From Amorphophallus konjac (Eukaryota; Streptophyta; Magnoliopsida; Alismatales; Araceae), in NCBI GenBank assembly GCA_022559845.1, contig CM040125.1, positions 324,949,829-325,013,828 of the forward strand: DNA of 64,000 bases. Direction: 5' to 3'. A model generated the notes under the pieces. It had not been told where the DNA came from. It saw only the letters and a program-made list of their open reading frames with translations, and made no database searches. The first letter of the stretch is position 1. Every line of letters begins with the position of its first letter. Below, piece by piece: positions 25,207 through 34,343 of the stretch. The translations under genes were made by a program, and so were the position numbers.

Positions 25207-27338
25207 TGATGAGGACATCAAGAGCTTATGAGTTGTATTTTGTGTATTGGCTTGGATTGGTGTGTATTATGGGTTGTATTGGCTTGAAGTGTATGTAATT
25301 TTTGATTTCTTTCATTTGGGCCATCCTTGTAAGGCTTATATCAAGCCAATGGGCCATTTGTTATGTCAAGTCCAAGGCTAGGTTGCCATTAGTAGAGTCC
25401 ATTAAGAGTGTTACTTCATAGTGGGTCATTAAGGCACTTAAGGCCCAAATTGGGTTCCACTCTCTCATGGGCCATCTAAGTGGGAGTGGCCCAAGTCTAG
25501 CATGATCTAATGGGAGGCTCTTGGCCCATGAATGGCCTTGGCCCATGGAAGGGGGCGCAAGGTTCCTTGTCTTATTAGGCATGGTAGTTGTGGTTTAGGT
25601 GGTGTTTGAATAGATCTAGTCCAAGGTTGAATAAGTATGGTCAAATTAGATTAAACTAATGTATTAAATGTGTGATTCACATTGTATCCCAGCCCTTCAA
25701 TCCAAACCCCTAGATCCAAGGGTTGAGGTTGAGTTTGGTTGGCATCCTATATAAGGTTGTATTTTTCATATTGAAGCAATTAATGAAGAGAAAAAAGGCA
25801 TTTGCCCCCAAGTGAGCTTGCGCCCCTCCCCTCTCTCTCCCTGGTTCCTCCACCCCCTCTCCCCTTTCTAGAGTGTAATCCCTTCCCCCTTGATCCCCTC
25901 CAGCATCTGAAGCAACTCCGGTGATCGCCGCCGCCATCGACTCGCCGCCGACGCGTCGTTGCCAACGGTTTCGGTGTTCTGTCCACTCAGGATAGATCCT
26001 TCTTCTCCGAATTCCTGCTATCACTCCCTTCGTCTTCTGAAGCTCAAAATTTCAGGGTTGGTTCCCCTCTAGAACCCTTATCCCCACAAAAAAAATCACG
26101 TCAAAATTCATCCTTTAGCTATTTTTTGATTTTCGTCCAAGTCCAAGTTCCAGATCTGTCCTGGTTCTGTTTACTGTTCATCAGCTCTGAGTTTACCCCA
26201 TTCGAACCATCTTTTTATTTTGTTTGGGTCGCCCAAATTTATTGGGAGTTCTGTCCACATATATCTACCACCAGGAATTTTCAAATTTCGTCCAAGTTCC
26301 CAAGAACAGTCTGCCCACAGTTTCCCAGATCCGACCCAGGTCTAGTAAAAAAATCCCAGAAAATCCATTTCTTCTCCAATCAAAAAACCAAAAATAGTCC
26401 CGGATTCCTCTCTCAGAGACCTTCAACTTTGCTGAAGAAATCATTGCCAGATTCAGAGGTCTTCTCCCCGGTCAACGTCGATCTTCAGAGAAGTCAGAAC
26501 CTGCCCCTGCAGTTCTGGCCAGATTCCAGCAAGCTTGTAAAATACATGATCAGAAATAAAGATCTGATTATTTTTTTTGAAGACCCCTACGTCGAAGTAT
26601 TTTGAGTCCTCTTTCCAACGGCTCTAATTTCGTCGCGTTCCGACGACGGGGTTGATCGCAGCAGCAGTTTTCTCCGAGTCGCGCGCCTGCAAACAGAAGT
26701 TCAGGTTTGTGGCCGAGTTCCCCGCGAGCGTCGTCCGAGGGCCGCCCGGCGTCCGGTGGTCGTTCCAGCAGCTCGCCATCCCAGGGGAACGCTTCCCAAG
26801 TGTCTCCACAACAGAGGAGTCATCAGGCCCCACACGACCCCTCCGGTCAGCACGTGGGCCCCCACTAACACGAGTACGCGTGAAGCCGAAGCATCACCCG
26901 GAACCGCCCGTCAACCCGAAACTGGTCCTCCCGGGCCCGCTTGTGTCGCCCTTTACCTCCCTGCGTGGAGTGGGCTTAGTTGCATTGCTGTAACCATAAT
27001 GTATTAAGTTCCCGGGGGTACGAGTTCCGGCCGGGTCCCATCTTCGCCACGCCGAGAGCGTGGAGGTATCGCCTTCACCCTTACACTTGGCATTAGCTCA
27101 ATTCTTTATATGCTTTATATGCCGCTGCTAGAGAGCATGTGTAGGGATACCTAGCCCGCTTTCAATTTATAATATCACTGCTGCGAGAGAGAGCGAAGCC
27201 GTCCCGTGACCCGATCCGGGCACAAGTGAGAGCCGACCACCCTAGCTCCCAGTCGGTTTCTCAACCGCGCACATCCGACGCTTCCCTCGTTAAGGGACGA
27301 TCGCGAGCTTGTCGTGTCCGTGGTCCCGTCCCGCATCA
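25207..27338 (+). repeat. Array LTR 5 (right end of array)
   Basis: 2132 bases, shorter than LTR 4 mainly because about 30 bases are missing around 26280. Otherwise it is of the LTR 4 subtype. It ends CCCGCATCA at 27338 with no primer site behind it; C-rich flanking DNA follows, so it closes the array. Confidence 0.92.
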
Positions 27339-27851
27339 CTCCCCCCCCCTCCATCCCTTTCTCTCCTCCCCCTCTTCCCCAACCAACTGTGCCCAAGCTA
27401 CTGCTGCCTCGGGGGAGCTTTGTGCTAGTCAGAGAGCAGAAACCACCACTTCTCCATCCGGTGACCCCAGCTCCTCCCCTTAGGTAGAGACCAACTTTTT
27501 GCCCTCCTCTTCGAGTCGGCATCAGTTTCGGCTCAATCCGGTGTCACGGCTGAGAGAACCATCCCCGGTAAGGCGCCTCTGTCCAGCAAGCAACTCTGAC
27601 TGTGCGCCCTCACGAGAACGGGAGGTGTCGACTACCCTCCTATCAGAACGGGACCATTCCAATTCTGATGTGTCCCCGTGGCGCCCCTCTTATGGTCAGG
27701 ACCCATCCCGGTTCAATCCAAGTCCGGGCTAGCGAGCTGCATCAGCCGCAAGTTAAGTCCCCATTTCTGCTTCAGCACCCAATTCTACCCCGCCGGTGAT
27801 CAGAAGCTGCCATTTCACTATACGGATGAGTTTCGAGGCGATATTTGGTGG
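27339..27851. other. Unassigned segment between the G array and element H
   Basis: It begins with a C/T-rich run resembling the left flank of the array and passes into Ser/Pro/Arg-rich frames (for example 27499-27732) with no recognised domain. The frames are broken by stops. It may be flanking DNA that was continuous with 6676-6948 before the array arrived. Confidence 0.45.
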
Positions 27852-28114
27852 TGTTGACAGCCGTTTTATGACCAATGAGTTGGGTCATCTCCTTATCTAT
27901 TTTTATGATATCCTGAGTTATTCACCGCTTATTGGGCTAGTTTTGGTCGTTCTTGGGCCTAATTTTTTGGGTCATTCTCCTTGGTTGGACTTAGCTCCAT
28001 TGATTTCTCGTCACTTCACCTTAATGGGCCTAGATAAGGGCTAATGAAGATTATTTTATGGATTAAGTTGTGGATTTATTAGCCTTTATTTTTTTTGCCA
28101 CGTCCTCTCCCCTA

Positions 28115-29090
28115 GCGGTCTATCGGGAGACCGCAAGGTGGACGTTGGCGGTCCATCGTTAGACCTCTAATGGGCAGAGAGTCCTGCTGGGTCTCTTTGA
28201 TCTTATCTTCTTTTGGACGCATGTGCCTAGCGGTCTATCGAACGTCCGTTTCTAGGGGCTGGCGGTCTATCGCGAGATCGCTAGTGGAACAGAGAGTCCT
28301 GCTCTGCCTGTTCTTCCTCTCTTCGGCCGTGGTCGAACTAGAGTCCTTCATCCTTTGATTTCTCTCTCACTAGAGACTCCCAGAACCTCTGGTTTGTTTC
28401 TAAAGACTCTTGGGGGTATTATCTTTGAGAGTTTGATGAGTTTTGGCCTATTTTATTGCTGGATTCTCTCCTACTCAGCCTAGGGTTTAAGGGTCTATAA
28501 ATAGAGCCCTTGGCTTCATGGCTTGGAGAAGGAGATTTCTGGAGTTTGCCACAAAGTGCTACTGCGTTCTGGAGCCACTTCCAACCAGGGAGAAGCTGCT
28601 TCCACGTCCACCAAGCTTCTAGTTCAGGGAGTACAAAGTTCTTTGTTCTAGTTTGTGTTCTTTGGTCTTTAGTTTTGTCTATTACTTCCTTGCATCCATA
28701 GCATCCCCCACTTCTTTTCTCCACGTTCTTTGCATTCAATCACGTTTTTCAAAATATCCTCCTATCTTTTTCATGCCCCACAAGGGTTAAAAACCACCCA
28801 AACCTCCTAGGTATTCACCCTTCTTTCATGCATCTTACCTTGATTGCATTATAGATACTACACTTGTCCCAAGGGCTAATTGGGTTGTTTCGTTTGTTGT
28901 CTACACTCTTTTGTAGGTTTATAGGACTCACTGCATGAGACCCAACCTTTCTCGCCGGCCAGGAGGGGTGGAGATCAAAGTTCCAAACCACTGCTCTGGG
29001 TGCCCTTGCGGTCATCTGAAAGGTCATTTTCAGGTATAAGGCGGTCTATCGTAAGACCATTTTCTGCTGGATCGCGGTCGTCTGAAAGAT
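28115..29090. repeat. Dispersed GCGGTCTATCG hairpin motifs in the H LTR
   Basis: The core GCGGTCTATCG followed by a partial reverse copy occurs at 28115-28134 (perfect 7-base arms), 28148-28165, 28230-28240, 28262-28282 and 29041-29058. Related forms GCGGTCATCTGAAAGGTC and GCGGTCGTCTGAAAGATC lie near 29009 and 29073. They lie on both sides of the TATA box. Confidence 0.7.
28494..28504 (+). promoter_or_regulatory. TATA box of the H LTR
   Basis: TCTATAAATAG is followed by a leader-like segment. It sits about 640 bases into the LTR, the usual place for the U3/R boundary of a long plant LTR. Confidence 0.65.
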
Positions 29091-29603
29091 CATTTTTCGT
29101 TCGCTGGACCTAGTTTTCTCTCCCGCGGGCGGGTGACTCCAACCGGCTCTTTCCAAGGTATTATTGTGGTTTTTACTACTTTAGTTACTTTGGTGGCGAT
29201 CACACATCTTCATTTGGGTATTGTTCATCTTTGTCATCATCCTTGCTTGCTTTCTTTTACTTCATTTGCTCCACACCTACGGTGTGTGTTTTTATTTTAT
29301 TCCTTTGCTCCACGCCCCGGCCTATGTTTTTATTTTTCCTCCTTATAAGCATTGATGACATGCCCATGTGACGGGATCGTCAATCAACTTGGGCAACTAT
29401 CAAACTATATTTACTATTTTAAGTGTTTTGTGTTAATAGGCCATATTAGTGGGCCTAGATGTGTGTTTTCTTTTGTAGTGGAAATAAAATATCCACATCA
29501 TGTAGTCTTTTTTTAAGTGTCTTTTAGCCTTCCCACTAGAGATATAATGAGTCTTAGGTGTTAGTTGAAGTTTAATGAGTGTCTTTTGATTTTCTTTGTG
29601 GAG

Positions 29604-29613
29604 TCTATAAAGG
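29604..29613 (+). promoter_or_regulatory. TATA box of solo LTR S2
   Basis: TCTATAAAGG precedes a TGACATGTAACC segment also found after the TATA box of the M LTRs. If active, transcripts would run toward the captured GID4 sequence in its sense direction. Confidence 0.65.
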
Positions 29614-31166
29614 TGACATGTAACCTCTCTTTAAGAGATAATGAAGTGATTAGAATTTTTGGAAACCATCATTCGGAAGGTGTGAGGCCTTGCTTGCGTT
29701 CTCTTCTCCGAGAAGGAGTTGGGGTGAGATACCCCATGGTGAGATGCCCCCCCTCTACCCACCGCCCACCACCTTCCCCTCCCCCCTCATCTGCCCCTTC
29801 CCTTTCTCTTTCCTACAGCCCCTCTCACAGCGGCATCGAAGGTGAGAAGCCCATGGTTGCCAAGTCTCTGTGAGGGAGACGGTGAGAAGCCCCAACCATG
29901 CATGTCTCTCTACCCCCGGGATCGTTGTCACCATCCTGCCCAGCTAACCACCGCTCTGCTCCCCAACCTTCCCATCTTTGAACCCAGCACCCATGTGAAC
30001 CCCCCCCCGGCGGCCTCCCCTTACCCTCCTGTCCTTATCTCCTCTCTCTCTCTCTCTCACTATCTCTCACACACACGTAGCTTCTCCCCACCCTCTTGCT
30101 TTCTCTCTTTCTCCCTCTTTCTCTCTGTGACACCACCATCGCGACACCCCCCTCTCTCCTCACTTTCTCCCTTTTGCTCCCTTCTGCACACCGCACCGGC
30201 AGTTCTCACGCCACCGCCGTGGCTTCCCCGTCTCCCCCTCGGCCCACCCCGCCAACACAATAGCAGAGAAGCGGGGGCTTACTTCCCTCGTCACAGTCCT
30301 TGCATGTAGCGTTGACGGGACCACTCCTTCGTCACGGCGGTCCCTGCGTGCAGCCTCGCCGCTGCCACGATCCACCTACACAGCCACCAGCATCCACGTC
30401 CTAGCCACTCCCAATGGCTTCCCCTCTCCTCTACGCAACATGCAACCCATCACCGGTTCAGAGTAGGACTCCCACCTGCCTGCAACCTCACTGTGAAGTC
30501 AGTTGGCCCCTGGACGCTGCCAGCCTGCACCGGCAATAGCCGCTCGTTGTCTCCTCTTCCCCACTCACCTCTGCTGCACCTCGTCATCCTCTGCCTCGCC
30601 AACGTCTGGCCGTCGTCGTCGGTGAAGCAGCTGCCAAGGGCACCGCGGCAGCACCGTTACCTCCAGAGCCTTCGCCCGCCACAGTTGAGCAGTCCGCAAC
30701 AGCACCATGCTCTAGCATACGAGCACGCCATGATGCCCCCTCCGAGCATGGTGATCACGGCGCCCCTCCAAGCACGTCGGTGGTCCAGTCCGAGCACGCC
30801 GACAGGTTCTCCGGTTGGCAATCCCGGCTCCCATGCCCTCCCCGCTGTGACCGTCACATCCCATTCTCCCTCTTCTCTCTCATTCTCTCTCCTCCCTCCC
30901 CACGTTAGTTGCATGGCTGCGGGTGTCTCTCTCTCTCATCACTCCTCTCATTCTCTCTATTCCCTCTCTCTCTCTATCTCTCTCTCACTGAAGTGTTCTT
31001 TTGAAAAAAAATGAATGAAAGAAAGAATGGGGGTGCAGGCAGCGAAGGTTTAAAAAAATGACAAAAAAATGATGAAGAAAATATTTCTAGAAATGAAAAA
31101 GGGAAGGAGAGAAGTTCAAAAAAAAATGCAGAAGCACCCCCCGTGACCTCTCTTTCTCACTCTACT

Positions 31167-31210
<44 letters not shown>

Positions 31211-31274
31211 ATATGTGAAAAAAAAGGGTGACCAAAAAAAATAGGAAAAAAAATATTTTGTGAAAGAAGATGCA

Positions 31275-31700
31275 AACCCTGGACATGCTCTTCCTCCGGC
31301 TTGTACACTTCTGAGTGTTGGGTAGACTTTTGCTGGGACTCAGAATGTCTCGAGTTCACAAAAGGATGAAGCATGGAAAGTTAATGTACGAATCCAAGGC
31401 TTTGATCCTGCTCATGGTTATCTTTGTGATATCATGGAAGCACCAAATGTTCCCTATGCAGAGACGCCTGTGGTTACTTTTTGGGAATGAGAAATTATTG
31501 ATAGCAAGAACTATACCTTCTACACTGGCAAATGGGAAGCAACGCCTGAGGATGATGTGAGGCACTGGTCTAAGTTCTCATCCTTCTCTCCTCTTTTGAG
31601 TTAAGAGGAAGCTGATGGTGCAGTCCCTTTCAGAAGCTGGAGTTGAAGTCTACAAATGAAGGCTGCTCTAGTTTTAGTTTTTTCTTCGTATCAGTTGTAG
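31275..31700 (+). pseudogene. GID4/Vid24-like pseudogene fragment inside solo LTR S2
   Basis: A plus-strand frame reads like the C-terminal half of plant GID4 (Vid24 family), the substrate receptor of the GID/CTLH ubiquitin ligase that binds N-terminal proline degrons. Landmarks in order are CTLLSVG, TFAGTQNVSSSQKDEAWKV, NVRIQG, GYLC, TPVVTFWE, NYTF-TGKWEA, RHWSKF and SPLLS. A jump then leads to SPFQKLELKSTNEG and a last block that reads FSSYQL before a stop if one T of a T-run is ignored. The internal strand-rich part between SPLLS and SPFQK, roughly 60-70 residues in the family, is deleted. Stops lie at 31323, 31488 and 31602. No intron is seen, which suggests capture from spliced mRNA. The A-rich region upstream is LTR sequence. 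It cannot encode a working receptor. Confidence 0.85.
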
Positions 31701-31972
31701 TGAAGATCTAGGTGGAGCATTTGTAAAGACTAGATGGTAGAATATAGGTACATAGGAAGGCATTTTGTGACAGAAAAAAAAATGAGAGAAAAGGAGACAA
31801 TTATAAGACCTCGGGTTCTCGTCTCACATCACCATGCTTTTGATTTTGCGATTGGTTGAGTTAGGTTATTACTTGCTCACACACTTTCATATGTTTCTCC
31901 CTCACATTCATATTCATATCATTTATCATTCATCACATCACAAAAAAAAAACTATCAACACCCCCAATTTTG

Positions 31973-31990
31973 TGGCGATCACGGTAGGAC
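31973..31990 (+). other. Primer binding site of element H
   Basis: TGGCGATCACGGTAGGAC differs at one position from the site of element O (51612-51629). Ogre-type elements are reported to prime from tRNA-Arg; I have not matched this site to a specific tRNA. Confidence 0.65.
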
Positions 31991-32468
31991 ATCTAGTGCC
32001 AATCGTGCTGAGTTCTTGTTTCACCTGTTGTCTTTAGTTTATCTCAATAGCCCTGGTGTTTTCCTCGGTTTTCCCGTTTACTTCCTGTTGTTTCTGCTCC
32101 CTGGTTCCTTGGCGATCTTCCATCTGGCCGTTTTCTATTAAAAGTGGTCAAGCGATAGACCGTCTTATCTATTAGCGGTCTTCTGGACGACCATTTCTCC
32201 AGTTACAGGTACACACATCGAGGTTGCTTATATTTCTATAGTTTTTGACTGTGATTATTATTCTTGGGTGCTATCTGGTCTCCTCCTTTGTTGTTATTCA
32301 TTTATACATCATTGTTTGCATATTGATTGTTAGTTTTTAGGCTAGAACTTGCATGCACTCCGGTGCACATAGGGTCATTCATATTTCATATCATAGTTGC
32401 ATTTTCCTACCTTGGTGTGTGAATCTCTCGTCTACATAGTCCTTGGGGCCGACTAGGTGACCACATTC

Positions 32469-32486
32469 GGGACCTCCATAAGTCCC
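32469..32486 (+). other. Conserved leader hairpin of element H
   Basis: GGGAC and GTCCC arms enclose the 8-base loop CTCCATAA. Element O has the same arms with loop CTCCGTAA at 52383-52400, at a comparable place between primer site and gag. It may be an RNA signal such as packaging or dimerisation. Confidence 0.5.
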
Positions 32487-32516
32487 CGCGAGCAGTGGAT
32501 TCCCACACGGACGCCG

Positions 32517-33725
32517 TGATGTGACACTAAGCGGGGAGGGGAATTCGAGCTAGAAGTGTTGAAAAGGCCGCCGATGACGATGCTGTCAACTCTCTGCACT
32601 TCAGGATAGACAGTTGGTTCTCTTGACACTACGGCCACTCCGAATTTTTTCTGAAGATGAAACCAGTGGGAAACTCTTCGTAGCTGGACCGGGAAGACAC
32701 CAAATTTTTTTTGATTTCTGTGGACGCCGATTCTGGTCGGGGTAGATGGTTGAACAGAGTGGCAGGTCTGTTGCGCAGACTGTAATAGGTTCTCAACAGT
32801 GGGAAGACGAAGATGCTGCGACCGCTCCCGAGCTCGGAATCAGGCACCGCTGAAGTTGTTGGTTCCGTTGACAAGTCGTCTTTGCAACGAAACTGACGGG
32901 GCTTCCAGATATGGTCGGAGATGGCCGGTATAGCTTGAACACTGAAGGTGGTTGATGCCGATAGAGTGGAAGCAGAACTGCATGCCTGGTGGGAGAAAAT
33001 TGATAACTTCTGGATCCGGATGCCAAACGGAGCTCTACTTCTTGGGGATGAAAGAAGACTCAGAGTAGAAAATTTTTGATGAAGAACTCCTGCTCAGATT
33101 CCCAGGAGGTTGGCCGCTGCAGATCTTGCACACCGGCTCTGGTTTTCTGTCCGAGCAGTTTTGCGCAGTCAAGGGAGAATGGACCTTTTGATCAGCCCGG
33201 TACTCGGATGGAGACGAAACCACCTCGCTTGGAAAGATGTCTGGACGACCTTTCCAGAGATGTATGCCTTGCCACCAGAAGATTCATAGAAATGCCGGAG
33301 ATGATGCAGCTTCTAGGACCAAATTTACTGCCTGTGACCTGCAATGAAGTTAAAACCTTGTGGTGGCAAATGGTGGTGGAATGAGATGGAGGGAAGGGGA
33401 GGACGACCTTGGCTGGGTTGGGGCTGGAGTTGGGCGACCTAGGGTGTGGGGGGAATGGGAGAGGGGAGGGAAGTTCAAATTTGGGCCTTGGGAGGAGTTA
33501 TTTTAGCCTTGGGAAGGTGGTGGGATGCATGGGGAAGGAGAGTGGGGTAGTTGGGGGTTGGGAGGTGAGGAGAGGATTGGAGGAGAGCTCTTGGGGTTGG
33601 GGTGAGTTAATGGAAGGGTGTGGGAACTAGGGAAAGAGTTATTAGGGGAGGGGAAGAGATAGAAAGTGGTTGGGAGGGGGAGGAGAGAGAAAGGGGCGCA
33701 CCCCTTAGAGAAAGAGAGAGATAAT

Positions 33726-33756
<31 letters not shown>

Positions 33757-34235
33757 GAGAATCCACCCCTTAGAGAGAGAGAGAGAAGTTAGAAGGAAAG
33801 AAAGAACCCAGGAGAATCCACTCCTAGAGAGAGAGAGAGAATATTGGAGAATCCACTCCAAAGAGAGAGAGATAGAAGGAGGGTAAGGGACCTCATGTTG
33901 GAGGTAGTTTTCTAAATATTTTTGATTCACTTCATTTTTTAAAAGAGAGGTTACATGACACTTATATAGACTCCACTAAGAAGACCAAAAGACAACTCAC
34001 CTAACACCTAACACCTACTCATCATAACTCTCTTAGGAAGACTAAAAGACACAAAATAAAAAAAGGACTCTTACATAATAGTTGGAGACATAATTACTAC
34101 AAAACATAAAACATGACCCATTAGGCCCATACATATGGCCCAATTAACATGAGACAACTAAAACATAAACATGAGACAACTAAAACATGAATATCTATTT
34201 GATAATTTTGTTGAAGCCGCTTGCCGATCCCGTCA
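32517..34235 (-). repeat. Element M 3' LTR
   Basis: 1719 bases. The TATA box on the minus strand is at 33961-33968 (TATATAAG). A GA-repeat tract (33655-33880) carries three copies of the GGAGAATCCAC motif (near 33757, 33812 and 33844). Frames within it are not gene-like. Confidence 0.92.
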
Positions 34236-34343
34236 AACCCCTCCACTTGGAGAAGGTTCGACCTCGAACCTTGATTCTCGAATCTCGAACTGCAGGACCC
34301 CGACTTGTTGGGACAAATCGGACGACTTGCTCTGAAACTATTT
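34236..34343 (-). other. Element M internal region: primer site and polypurine tract only
   Basis: Reading on the minus strand, TAGTTTCAGAGC (plus 34329-34340) starts four bases after the 5' LTR and matches 10 of 12 bases of the TGGTATCAGAGC primer site. Next is about 80 bases with short GAGATTCGAGAATC-like inverted repeats. AAGTGGAGGGGTT (plus 34236-34248) then directly abuts the 3' LTR as the polypurine tract. Everything needed in cis for reverse transcription is present, but no coding sequence is. Confidence 0.85.

Larger units (their letters stand above)
6949..27338 (+). mobile_element. Tandem array of gag-only LTR retrotransposon units (family G)
   Basis: Five direct LTRs alternate with four internal regions: LTR-int-LTR-int-LTR-int-LTR-int-LTR. 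Unit starts at 6949, 11516, 16083, 20644 and 25207 give periods of 4567, 4567, 4561 and 4563 bases. Each internal region (2398-2401 bases) has a primer binding site, one gag gene and about 0.5 kb of T/G-rich 3' sequence ending in a purine-rich CGGGGAGAA before the next LTR. There is no protease, reverse transcriptase, RNase H or integrase. Gag-only elements have been described in plants as TR-GAG elements, but these LTRs are long. The outer flanks are C-rich (CCCCC at 6944-6948, CTCCC at 27339-27343), so a single original target duplication is possible but not exact. Confidence 0.93.
29369..31831 (+). mobile_element. Solo LTR S2 carrying a captured host gene fragment
   Basis: It starts TGACGGGATCG and ends CTCACATCA, with identical flanks CCATG at 29364-29368 and 31832-31836. 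The first ~330 bases (to about 29700) resemble the start of the LTRs of element M, including the TATA region and the CATGTAACCTCTCTTT motif, and the terminal CACATCA also matches. The middle is different: C-rich sequence, CT tracts (31169-31204), A-rich patches and a GID4-like pseudogene. At 2463 bases it is about 740 longer than an M LTR. There is no internal region, so LTR-LTR recombination has removed it. Confidence 0.9.
27852..31960 (+). repeat. Element H 5' LTR, split by solo LTR S2
   Basis: It starts TGTTGA and ends TCAACA, a perfect 6-base terminal inverted repeat. Subtracting S2 and one target duplication leaves about 1641 bases. It carries a TATA box, repeated palindromic GCGGTCTATCG motifs, and an ending 12 bases before the primer site. 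The exact 3' limit is inferred from the inverted repeat. Confidence 0.65.

Noticed and set aside
6944..27343. A perfect target duplication around the whole G array
   Set aside because: Left CCCCC and right CTCCC differ at one base and lie in C-rich DNA, so the match is not evidence.
29842..31014. Pro/Ser/Leu-rich frames in solo LTR S2
   Set aside because: They are composition-driven and lie inside an LTR with a clear target duplication.
31169..31204. CT repeat in S2 as a regulatory element
   Set aside because: A simple microsatellite; nothing else supports a function.
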